In this document: positions 6,559-13,093 of the stretch, piece after piece
Numbering within the stretch: position 1 is the first letter of the stretch
Layout of the letters: each line of letters starts with the position of its first letter
DNA from: Pseudomonadota bacterium
GTDB lineage: Bacteria; Pseudomonadota; Gammaproteobacteria; Pseudomonadales; UBA5518
Length of the DNA: 13,568 nucleotides
NCBI GenBank assembly: GCA_963204845.1
Contig: CAUJIL010000021.1
Location: 1-13,568 of the forward strand
Direction of reading: 5' to 3'
Made by a program: the position numbers and the translations under genes
Notes under the pieces: model-generated
What the model saw: the letters and a program-made list of their open reading frames with translations, nothing else
The model's database searches: none
Told to the model about the DNA's origin: nothing

Positions 6559-7458
6559 ATGAGCGCCTACCGCGCGATCGAGACGCGCATCGGCGCCGAG
6601 CTGGCCGGGTTCAGCCGCTACCTGTGGCAGCGGCGCATCGTGCATCGCGTGTTCGACACGCCCGACGGCAGGCAGGTGCTGGTGGTGGCGCGCGAGGAGG
6701 ACGTCGCGGAGGTGCGCTCGGCCTTCGAACGCTGGGAGCGCGGCGAACTGTCGCTTGCCGCTCCGGTCGGCACGCCGGCGCCGCTCGGGCGCGTTGCCGC
6801 GGCGGCGGCCGAGGGACTGCGGCGGCAGCCGCTGACGCTGCTGGCGATCGCGCTCAGTGTGGCCGGCGCGTTGCTGGTGTTCTTCGACGACGAGTTGCGC
6901 GTGCTGCGCTGGTTGGCTTTCACCGCGTTCCAGCGCGGCGCCGGCGGCGGTTTCGTGTTCGAGAGCGTGGCGGCCACGTACGCGCGTGGCGAGTACTGGC
7001 GCCTGCTGACGCCGGTGTTCCTGCATTTCGGCCTGCTGCACCTGGCGTTCAACATGCTGTGGCTGTGGGAACTCGGGCGGCGCATCGAGCGCGCTCGCGG
7101 TCCGGTGACGCTGTTCGCATTGCTGGTGCTGACCGGCGCCGGTGGCAACATCGCCCAGTACCTCCACGACGGCACGGTGATGTTCGGCGGCATGTCGGGC
7201 GTGATCTACGGGCTGCTGGGTTACGCGTGGGCATGGACGCGGCGCGTCGCGCAACCGGGTTTCACGCTGCCGCCCGGGGTGATGGCGGCGATGCTGGTGT
7301 GGCTGGTGGTGTGCATGAGCGGGCTGGTCGAGGCGATCGGATTCGGCGCCATCGCCAACGGCGCGCACGTCGGCGGACTGGTGATCGGCGTGCTGCTGGG
7401 AGCGGGCGCCGCTTTGCTATACTCGCGCCCCCCCGCAACGGGAGCCGATGGGAGCTAG
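6559..7458 (+). CDS. Rhomboid-family intramembrane serine protease, GlpG type
   Basis: The protein is predicted to cleave membrane proteins within or near their transmembrane segments. Residues 1-65 form a soluble N-terminal domain like that of E. coli GlpG, and about six membrane segments follow from residue 90. The catalytic Ser213 lies in GGMSG (210-214) and the catalytic His270 in NGAHVGG. The oxyanion/gating motif HxxxxHxxxN is present as His156, His161 and Asn165 in HFGLLHLAFN, and YWRLLTP at 146-152 is the loop L1 WR motif. Spacing between these residues matches GlpG closely, so the protease should be active. The substrate is not indicated. It follows nadK by 33 bases. No clear ribosome-binding site precedes the ATG, so the exact start is slightly uncertain. 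Its end overlaps the upstream candidate start of the next gene. Confidence 0.93.
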   Translation: MSAYRAIETRIGAELAGFSRYLWQRRIVHRVFDTPDGRQVLVVAREEDVAEVRSAFERWERGELSLAAPVGTPAPLGRVAAAAAEGLRRQPLTLLAIALSVAGALLVFFDDELRVLRWLAFTAFQRGAGGGFVFESVAATYARGEYWRLLTPVFLHFGLLHLAFNMLWLWELGRRIERARGPVTLFALLVLTGAGGNIAQYLHDGTVMFGGMSGVIYGLLGYAWAWTRRVAQPGFTLPPGVMAAMLVWLVVCMSGLVEAIGFGAIANGAHVGGLVIGVLLGAGAALLYSRPPATGADGS

Positions 7459-7462
7459 CGCG

Positions 7463-7747
7463 ATGGATTTCGAGACGATGCTGCAGATGATCACGCCGGA
7501 AGTCCACAGCAGCCTGCGGCGCGCGATCGAGATCGGCAAGTGGGCCGACGGCGCGCCGCTCACGCTCGAGCAGCGCGAGCTGTGCCTGCAGGCGATGATC
7601 GCCTGGGAAGCCCGCCACCTCGGCAGCGAGCAGCGTACCGGCTTCATCGACTGCGGCAGCAAGACGCGCGGGGAGGTCTGCGCCACGCCGGCCGAGGAAG
7701 AGCCGGACCTGATCCGCATCGTGCGCGCCAGCGGCCTCGGCGGCTGA
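7463..7747 (+). CDS. DUF1315 family protein (YeaC-like)
   Basis: This small 94-residue cytoplasmic protein of unknown function resembles E. coli YeaC (DUF1315). Visible family features are the MITPEVH segment near the N-terminus, GKWADG at 25-30, and CLQAMIAWEARH at 41-52. The ATG at 7463 is preferred over ATG 7448: GGGAG at 7450-7454 is well spaced before it, and the protein then begins like its homologues. Using 7448 would overlap the rhomboid gene by 11 bases and leave the ribosome-binding site only three bases away. A -10-like TATACT at 7418-7423 inside the rhomboid gene might start transcription here, but no good -35 is seen. It sits 14 bases before pepN, so the two are probably cotranscribed. 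Confidence 0.85.
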   Translation: MDFETMLQMITPEVHSSLRRAIEIGKWADGAPLTLEQRELCLQAMIAWEARHLGSEQRTGFIDCGSKTRGEVCATPAEEEPDLIRIVRASGLGG

Positions 7748-7761
7748 CGGAGGGATTGCCG

Positions 7762-10428
7762 ATGGAAGATGCCACGCCGCGCGCGGTGCTGCTGCACGAC
7801 TACCACGTTCCGCCGTTCCTGGTCACCCGGGTGGACCTCGAGTTCGATCTGGGCGAGGACCTCACGCGGGTGCGCAGCCGGCTGGTGATCGAGCGCAACA
7901 GCGCCCACCCTGCCGCACCACGCACGCTGCGCCTCGACGGTCAGGCACTGGCGCTGCGTGCGATCGCGCTCGACGGTGTCGCGCTGGCGCCGGAGCGCTA
8001 CCGTCTCGATGCCGCCGGACTCGAGATCGACGACGTGCCCGAGCGCTGCGAGCTCGAGACGGTGGTCGAACTGCGTCCGCAGGACAACACGGCGCTCGAG
8101 GGCCTGTACCGGTCGCGCGGCATGTACTGCACGCAGTGCGAGGCCGAGGGTTTCCGCCGCATCACCTTCTTTCCCGACCGCCCGGACGTGCTCGCGCGTT
8201 ACAGCACCACGATCGTGGCGGACCGCGCGCGATTCCCGGTGCTGCTCGGCAACGGCAACCGGGTCGCCTCCGGCGACCTCGACGGCGGCCGCCACTGGGT
8301 GCGCTGGGAGGATCCGTTCCCGAAGCCGTGCTATTTGTTCGCGCTGGTGGCCGGCGACCTGGCGCACGTCGAGGACCGCTTCGTCACCTGCTCGGGCCGC
8401 GAGGTCACGCTGCGCATCTACGTCGAGGAGAAGGACCTGGACAAGTGCGCGTTCGCGATGGGCGCGCTGCAGCAGGCGATGCGCTGGGACGAGCGCGAGT
8501 ACGGGCGCGAGTACGACCTCGACGTGTTCATGATCGTCGCCGTCGACGATTTCAACATGGGCGCGATGGAGAACAAGGGACTCAACATCTTCAACACGCA
8601 GGCCGTGCTCGCGAAGCCGGCGATCACCACCGATGCGGCGTTCCAGCGCATCGCGGCGATCGTCGCGCACGAGTACTTCCACAACTGGTCGGGCAACCGC
8701 GTGACCTGCCGCGACTGGTTCCAGCTCAGCCTGAAGGAAGGCTTCACGGTGTTCCGCGACGCCGAGTTCTCCGCCGACACGGGCTCGCGCGCGGTGCGCC
8801 GGATCGAGAACGTGAACCTGCTGCGCAGCAGCCAGTTCCCCGAGGACGCGGGCCCGATGGCGCATCCGGTGCGTCCCGACTCATACATCGAGATCAACAA
8901 CTTCTACACGCTGACGGTCTACGAGAAGGGCGCCGAGGTGGTGCGGATGATCCGCGAACTGATCGGCGCACCGGCGTTTCGCCGCGGCTGCGATCTGTAC
9001 TTCGCGCGCCACGACGGACAGGCCGTCACCGTCGAGGATTTCGTGCGCGCCATGGAGGACGCCTCCGGACGAGACCTCGCGCAGTTCTTCCGCTGGTACA
9101 CGCAGGCCGGCACGCCGTTGCTCGAGGTGAGCGACACCTACGATGCGGCGAGCGGGCACTATCGACTGCGTTTCGTGCAGAGTTGCGCACCGACGCCGGG
9201 CCAGCCGCTCAAGGAACCGTTCCATATTCCGGTGCGCCTGGCGCTGCTCGCAAGCGACGGCGAGATCCCGCTGCGCCTGGCCGGCGAGGCCGCGGCGGCC
9301 GGGACCGAGCGGGTGCTGGAACTCACCGAAACCGAGCACGAGTTCGAATTCCACGACGTGGCCGAGCGGCCGTTGCCCAGCCTGCTGCGCGGCTTTTCGG
9401 CACCGGTCAGGCTGCGCTACGACTACGATCTCGACGACCTCGCCACGCTGATGCGTCGCGACGGCGACGGGGTGGCGCGCTGGGATGCCGGCCAGACGCT
9501 GGCGGTGCGCGTGCTCGGGCAGCGCATCGAGGCGCTCGCGGCCGGCAGGAGCCCCGGCGCGCCCGATGAACGGCTGCTCGCCGGCTTCCGCGCGTTGCTG
9601 GCCGACACCGGCGGCGACCGCGCGCTGATCGCGCAGATGCTTACGCTGCCCACCGAGGCGTACCTCGCGGAACTCGGCGACGCGATCGATCCGCAGGTGA
9701 TCCACGCGGCGCGCAGCGGCTTGCGCCGCGCGATCGCGGCGGCGTTGCGCGATGCGCTGCTGCGTTGCCATCTCGCCAATGTGGGCGGCTCGACCTACCG
9801 CGTCGAGGCCGACGACGTCGCGCGGCGCAGTCTGAAGAACGCCTGCCTGTCCTACCTGCTGCTGCTCGCCGACGAGGAGGCGCGCGATCTGGCCTGCCAG
9901 CAGTACTATGCGCAGCAGAACATGAGCGACGTGCTCGCCGCGCTCAACGCGATGCTGCAGGCCAGCGACGCCACCGGGCGCGCGATGGCCGCCGGGATGC
10001 TGCTCGATTTCCACGCCCGCTGGCGTGACGAACCGCTGGCGATGAACCTGTGGTTCCAGGCGCAGGCGCTGCGTCCGGGCATGGACACGTTGGACGACGT
10101 GCGACGGCTGCGAGCGAGCGCGGAGTTCGACGTCCGCAACCCGAACAAGGTGCGCGCGCTGATCGGCAGCTTCGCGAACGCGAATCCGGGCGCGTTCCAT
10201 CTGCCCGACCACGCGGGCTACCGTTTCCTCGGCGAACAGGTCGCCGCCATCGATGCGCTGAATCCGCTGGTTGCGGCACGCCTGCTGGTGCCGCTGACAC
10301 GCTGGCGGCGCTTCGCGGCACCGTACCGCGACGGCATGCGCGCCGAGCTCGAGCAACTGCTGGAGCACCGCGGGCTGTCGCGGGACTGTTTCGAGGTGGT
10401 GTCGAAGAGCCTGCTCCAGGCGGGGTAG
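7762..10428 (+). CDS. pepN: Aminopeptidase N (M1 zinc metallopeptidase)
   Basis: PepN is a broad-specificity cytoplasmic aminopeptidase that finishes degradation of peptides released by ATP-dependent proteases. The 888-residue product matches the alanyl-type bacterial PepN family (E. coli 870). The exopeptidase motif GAMEN is at 267-271. The zinc site is HEYFH at 303-307 with the third ligand Glu326 in LKEGF. The fold order is N-terminal beta domain, catalytic domain, the beta-sandwich of DUF3458 type from about 450, and a helical C-terminal domain ending in EVVSKSLLQAG. The ATG at 7762 has GGAGGG at 7749-7754 seven bases upstream; the frame open from 7540 is upstream read-through over the DUF1315 gene. 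It converges on the tetR-type gene, with 18 bases between stops. Confidence 0.97.
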   Translation: MEDATPRAVLLHDYHVPPFLVTRVDLEFDLGEDLTRVRSRLVIERNSAHPAAPRTLRLDGQALALRAIALDGVALAPERYRLDAAGLEIDDVPERCELETVVELRPQDNTALEGLYRSRGMYCTQCEAEGFRRITFFPDRPDVLARYSTTIVADRARFPVLLGNGNRVASGDLDGGRHWVRWEDPFPKPCYLFALVAGDLAHVEDRFVTCSGREVTLRIYVEEKDLDKCAFAMGALQQAMRWDEREYGREYDLDVFMIVAVDDFNMGAMENKGLNIFNTQAVLAKPAITTDAAFQRIAAIVAHEYFHNWSGNRVTCRDWFQLSLKEGFTVFRDAEFSADTGSRAVRRIENVNLLRSSQFPEDAGPMAHPVRPDSYIEINNFYTLTVYEKGAEVVRMIRELIGAPAFRRGCDLYFARHDGQAVTVEDFVRAMEDASGRDLAQFFRWYTQAGTPLLEVSDTYDAASGHYRLRFVQSCAPTPGQPLKEPFHIPVRLALLASDGEIPLRLAGEAAAAGTERVLELTETEHEFEFHDVAERPLPSLLRGFSAPVRLRYDYDLDDLATLMRRDGDGVARWDAGQTLAVRVLGQRIEALAAGRSPGAPDERLLAGFRALLADTGGDRALIAQMLTLPTEAYLAELGDAIDPQVIHAARSGLRRAIAAALRDALLRCHLANVGGSTYRVEADDVARRSLKNACLSYLLLLADEEARDLACQQYYAQQNMSDVLAALNAMLQASDATGRAMAAGMLLDFHARWRDEPLAMNLWFQAQALRPGMDTLDDVRRLRASAEFDVRNPNKVRALIGSFANANPGAFHLPDHAGYRFLGEQVAAIDALNPLVAARLLVPLTRWRRFAAPYRDGMRAELEQLLEHRGLSRDCFEVVSKSLLQAG

Positions 10429-10436
10429 GCCCTGCT

Positions 10437-10456
10437 GCGGAATCGATCAGTTCCGC
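10437..10456. terminator. Weak hairpin between the convergent pepN and TetR-family genes
   Basis: GCGGAA (10437-10442) pairs with TTCCGC (10451-10456) around an eight-base loop, between the pepN stop and the end of the minus-strand regulator gene, whose stop it overlaps. The position suits a bidirectional terminator. The stem is short and lacks a clear T-run on either strand, so the role is uncertain. Confidence 0.25.
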
Positions 10457-11133
10457 TTCGTGGTCGCCGCTGATGGCGTGCTGATCTCCGGGGAGGCGAG
10501 TACCACCCGGGCCGTCACGATCAGGTCGTTCATCACCGTATCCGGCTGCACGCGTCCGCAGGTCACGCCGACGAGCAACGACGCAAACACGTGGCCGAGG
10601 ATCATGCACAGCCGCGCGGCATCGATTTCCGGATGCGAAGCCAGGACCGCCTGCAGATAATCCGCGGTCGCCAGCGCCAGCCGGCCCTGCAGTTGAACCA
10701 CGGCCGGCTCCGTCGAGGACAACGCCTGGAAGATCGCGCGGAAGAGCTTCTGTTCGCGCAATACCCCATCGAGAACCCGGCGAAACGTCTCCACGATCCG
10801 ATCGAGCGTCGATGTTCCGGCGGGCGGATCACGTCGGAGTTCGGCGCTGCACTCATCCACCCAGTTCACCAGGACCTGGCCGAGCAGGTGGTCCTTCGAA
10901 CCGAAGTAGCTGTAGACGGTGCCACGCGCGACACGCGCGCGCACGCAGACGGCATCGATGCTGACTGCCTCGTAACCGCCTTCGTTGGCTAGCGACCGTG
11001 CGGCCTGGATGACCTGTTGCCGGCGCTGTTCCTGCGTTGACGACAGCCGGCGCGCGATGAAAACCGTATTCGGCCCGTCGGCGCGCACGGAATGGACGTC
11101 GGGCATAGCGGGGAGGTCGCGGTGTTTTCTCAT
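10447..11133 (-). CDS. TetR/AcrR-family transcriptional regulator
   Basis: This is a predicted dimeric DNA-binding repressor that releases its operator on binding a small ligand. The 228-residue product has a TetR-type helix-turn-helix at about 36-82; the recognition part is VARGTVYSYFGSKDHLL at 68-84, and the preceding AARSLANEGGYEAVSIDAV fits helices 1-2. The C-terminal ligand domain is divergent, as usual. The N-terminus is about 30 residues longer than typical. The start at 11133 has no convincing ribosome-binding site; an internal ATG at 11106 is an alternative. The gene diverges from the corrinoid protein gene, and the palindrome at 11236-11252 is its likely operator, giving control of the methyltransferase genes and perhaps of itself. 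The HTH reminds me of KstR-like TetR proteins, but that is only a weak impression. Confidence 0.9.
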   Translation of the reverse strand: MRKHRDLPAMPDVHSVRADGPNTVFIARRLSSTQEQRRQQVIQAARSLANEGGYEAVSIDAVCVRARVARGTVYSYFGSKDHLLGQVLVNWVDECSAELRRDPPAGTSTLDRIVETFRRVLDGVLREQKLFRAIFQALSSTEPAVVQLQGRLALATADYLQAVLASHPEIDAARLCMILGHVFASLLVGVTCGRVQPDTVMNDLIVTARVVLASPEISTPSAATTKRN

Positions 11134-11227
11134 CTATCGGTCGAGGGTACGTGATCGCTTCGTCACCGGCAAGGAAGTCGGTGGCGCAGGGCCGCCGGGT
11201 GTTCAATCGCCCGCGGCGCCCGCGCCG

Positions 11228-11255
11228 TTGACATAATAGACTCAGAGTCTATAAC
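11228..11255 (+). promoter_or_regulatory. Near-consensus sigma70 promoter of the corrinoid methyltransferase cluster
   Basis: A perfect -35 TTGACA (11228-11233) and a -10 TATAAC (11250-11255) are separated by 16 bases. Transcription would start near 11262, giving a leader of about 58 bases to the ATG at 11320. Such a strong promoter for a catabolic-type operon implies tight repression, which the palindrome in its spacer can provide. On the other strand TATTAT (11238-11233) could be a -10 for the TetR-family gene, but no good -35 accompanies it. Confidence 0.75.
11236..11252. promoter_or_regulatory. Perfect 17-bp palindromic operator, probable TetR-family binding site
   Basis: ATAGACTCAGAGTCTAT has two exact eight-base arms around a central A. 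It fills most of the promoter spacer and covers the first half of the -10 element. A dimeric repressor bound here would block RNA polymerase. The divergent TetR-family gene is the obvious candidate; size and symmetry match common TetR operators. The palindrome is seen directly; the protein partner is inferred. Confidence 0.75.
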
Positions 11256-11269
11256 GTGGTTCATGCGCC

Positions 11270-11301
11270 ACGCGGTGCGCGAGTTCCCGCTGTCACCGCG
11301 T
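11270..11301 (+). promoter_or_regulatory. Leader hairpin just upstream of the corrinoid protein ribosome-binding site
   Basis: ACGCGGTG (11270-11277) and CACCGCGT (11294-11301) are exact reverse complements around 16 bases. The stem falls wholly in the predicted leader and ends six bases before the GGAGGG ribosome-binding site (11307-11312). It might protect the mRNA or affect translation. The leader is too short for a cobalamin riboswitch. Confidence 0.3.
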
Positions 11302-11319
11302 TTCGTGGAGGGCGGTTCG

Positions 11320-11967
11320 ATGTCGAGTGTGCTGAGCCAGGCGATCGTCGAGCTGGAGCCGCAACGCGTGGCCACGCTCGTCGGGGAACGATTGGAAGCG
11401 GGTCACGATCCGTTGCAGGTGCTGGCGGAATGCCGCCAGGGCATGGCCATCGTCGGCGAGCGCTTCCAGTCGGGAGAATACTTTCTTTCCGAGCTGTTGC
11501 TGTCGGCCGAGATCTTCAAGGATGCGGTGAGGATCCTCGAGCCGTATCTGGCGAAATCCGGTCCCCCCGAGCCGGCGGGTGCGGTGGTGCTCGCGACGCT
11601 GAAAGGGGATATCCACGATCTGGGCAAGAACATCCTGGCCACGCTGCTGCGTGCGCATGGATTCGTGGTGCACGATCTCGGGGTGAACGTTCCGCCGGCG
11701 GTGGTCGTCGACAAGGTGCGCGAGACCCGACCGGACCTGGTGGGTTTTTCGGCGCTGATCACCACGGCGTTCGAAAGCATGCGCGAGGCCGCGGGTCTGC
11801 TCGAGCAAGCGGGTCTGCGCGACGGCGTCAAACTCATGGTAGGTGGTGGTGTGACCACGCCCGCAGTGAAGCAGTTCGTGGGTGCCGATTTCCAGAGCAC
11901 CGATGCCTCCGCGGGCGTGGCCTATTGCCTGAGCGTGGTCGGGGGGCAAGCGAGTCATGCGTGCTGA
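11320..11967 (+). CDS. Corrinoid (cobalamin)-binding methyltransferase subunit, MtaC/MtbC-like
   Basis: This 215-residue protein carries a corrinoid cofactor that shuttles a methyl group between two methyltransferases. Residues 1-85 form the helical cap (methionine-synthase-like B12-binding domain 1). The Rossmann-type B12 domain follows, with the signature GDIHDLGKN at 96-104; His99 should be the lower axial cobalt ligand (DxHxxG). GFSALIT at 142-148 supplies the conserved Ser144, and VGGGVT at 174-179 is the glycine-rich end contacting the nucleotide tail. The length matches MtaC, MtbC and MttC-type proteins. The ATG at 11320 is chosen because GGAGGG (11307-11312) lies seven bases before it; the frame extends to 11263 without conservation. 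It starts an operon with URO-D methyltransferase genes, and its end overlaps the next start by 11 bases. Confidence 0.92.
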   Translation: MSSVLSQAIVELEPQRVATLVGERLEAGHDPLQVLAECRQGMAIVGERFQSGEYFLSELLLSAEIFKDAVRILEPYLAKSGPPEPAGAVVLATLKGDIHDLGKNILATLLRAHGFVVHDLGVNVPPAVVVDKVRETRPDLVGFSALITTAFESMREAAGLLEQAGLRDGVKLMVGGGVTTPAVKQFVGADFQSTDASAGVAYCLSVVGGQASHAC

Positions 11968-13093
11968 ATCGATGACGTGCGACGAACGGTTCACCACGGC
12001 GGTCCGACTCGGAAAGCCCGACCGCGTGCCCGTCGTTCCGACGCTGCAGGCAGAGGGGGCCGCGGGGTATACCGGTCTGTCGATGGCCGCCGTGGCCGGC
12101 GACAACCAGATGGTCGTCAAGACGATGTTCGAGGTCTTCGACGATTGTGGTGGTTGGGACAATCCTTATCCGTGTGCCGCCACCCCACTCCAGTTGCAGG
12201 TGACGGGCTCGCATCCGATGCTCGTGCGCATTCCAGGCCGAGACCTGGCGGACGATGAGCCGTTCCAGCTCGAGGAGCGGGAGATCCTGCGGCTGGAAGA
12301 CTACGACACCATCTGCGAGATCGGCTTCGAGAAGTTCTTTTTCGACGACTATCTGTGGCGCATCACGGATATCACGCCTGATCTCTTGCCGACGGAGCTT
12401 GCCGAGGCGGTGTCCGGCCTTGCACGCTTCGCTGCCGGGTGTTCGCAGCGTGGAGTGACGCCGTATTTCCTGGGCGCTGCCTCGCATCCGTTCTTCACGC
12501 TGTCGTTGACGCGTTCGATGACTCCTTTTACCCAGGATCTGTATTACCGGCCGGAGCTTGTGGAACGGGCGCTGGAGCGTATGACGGCCGATCTGATCGA
12601 GCGGCAGCTGCCTCTGATTCGATCGTCCGGCGTCGATCGATGGCTGTTCACCGAGGAAAGAGCATCCGGATTCTTCTACCCGCCAACCGTATTCGAACGC
12701 TTCTGGTGGCCCTACACCCGCCGGGTCGTGGAGGCCTGCTGGTCCGAAGGCATCGTCACGATCTTTCATCTCGATCAGTGCTGGGACAGGAATCTCAAGT
12801 ACTTCAGGGACCTGCCGGCCGGGTCCGCCATTCTCGAATTCGACGGACTGACCGACATGCGCAGGGCACGGGAACTGCTGGGCGGGCACCTCTGCATCAA
12901 GGGTGATGTGCCCGCGACCCTGCTTGCCATCGGGACACCGGAAGAGGTGAGCGCGTACTGCAGGAGCCTGATCGACGACGTCGGCCGCGACGGCGGTTTC
13001 ATTCTCGGAACGGGCTGCTGCGTGCCGCCAAACGTCCGCCCGGAGAATTTCCGCGCCATGATCCAGACGGCGAAGAGCCACGAACTTGCATGA
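11957..13093 (+). CDS. URO-D superfamily corrinoid methyltransferase
   Basis: This 378-residue protein of the uroporphyrinogen decarboxylase superfamily is of the methyltransferase type (MtaA/MtbA/CmuA relatives) rather than a heme enzyme. Evidence is the neighbouring corrinoid protein and the family-like C-terminal half: IFHLDQCW (269-276), ILEFDGLTD (292-300), HLCIKGDVPATLL (311-323) and GGFILGTGCCVPPN (346-359). MtaA-type enzymes bind Zn through HxC plus a distant Cys. Here His271 is followed by Asp273 and Cys275, with Cys354/Cys355 as the distant ligand, so the site differs. It could move methyl between the corrinoid protein and a substrate or tetrahydrofolate; which half-reaction is not clear. 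ATG 11957 overlaps the upstream gene; ATG 11972 is an alternative but has no ribosome-binding site. G+C looks lower than in pepN. Confidence 0.87.
   Translation: MRAESMTCDERFTTAVRLGKPDRVPVVPTLQAEGAAGYTGLSMAAVAGDNQMVVKTMFEVFDDCGGWDNPYPCAATPLQLQVTGSHPMLVRIPGRDLADDEPFQLEEREILRLEDYDTICEIGFEKFFFDDYLWRITDITPDLLPTELAEAVSGLARFAAGCSQRGVTPYFLGAASHPFFTLSLTRSMTPFTQDLYYRPELVERALERMTADLIERQLPLIRSSGVDRWLFTEERASGFFYPPTVFERFWWPYTRRVVEACWSEGIVTIFHLDQCWDRNLKYFRDLPAGSAILEFDGLTDMRRARELLGGHLCIKGDVPATLLAIGTPEEVSAYCRSLIDDVGRDGGFILGTGCCVPPNVRPENFRAMIQTAKSHELA

Noticed and set aside
7540..7761. An N-terminal extension of PepN
   Set aside because: It overlaps the DUF1315 gene in another frame, and the ATG at 7762 has a strong ribosome-binding site at the right distance.
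11256..11319. A cobalamin riboswitch before the corrinoid protein gene
   Set aside because: The leader is only about 58-64 bases, too short for the roughly 200-base B12 riboswitch, and no B12-box-like sequence is seen.
11256..11975. An alternative plus-strand frame of 239 codons over the corrinoid protein gene
   Set aside because: The frame starting at 11320 encodes the complete B12-binding signature; the alternative encodes Gly/Arg-rich sequence with no motif.
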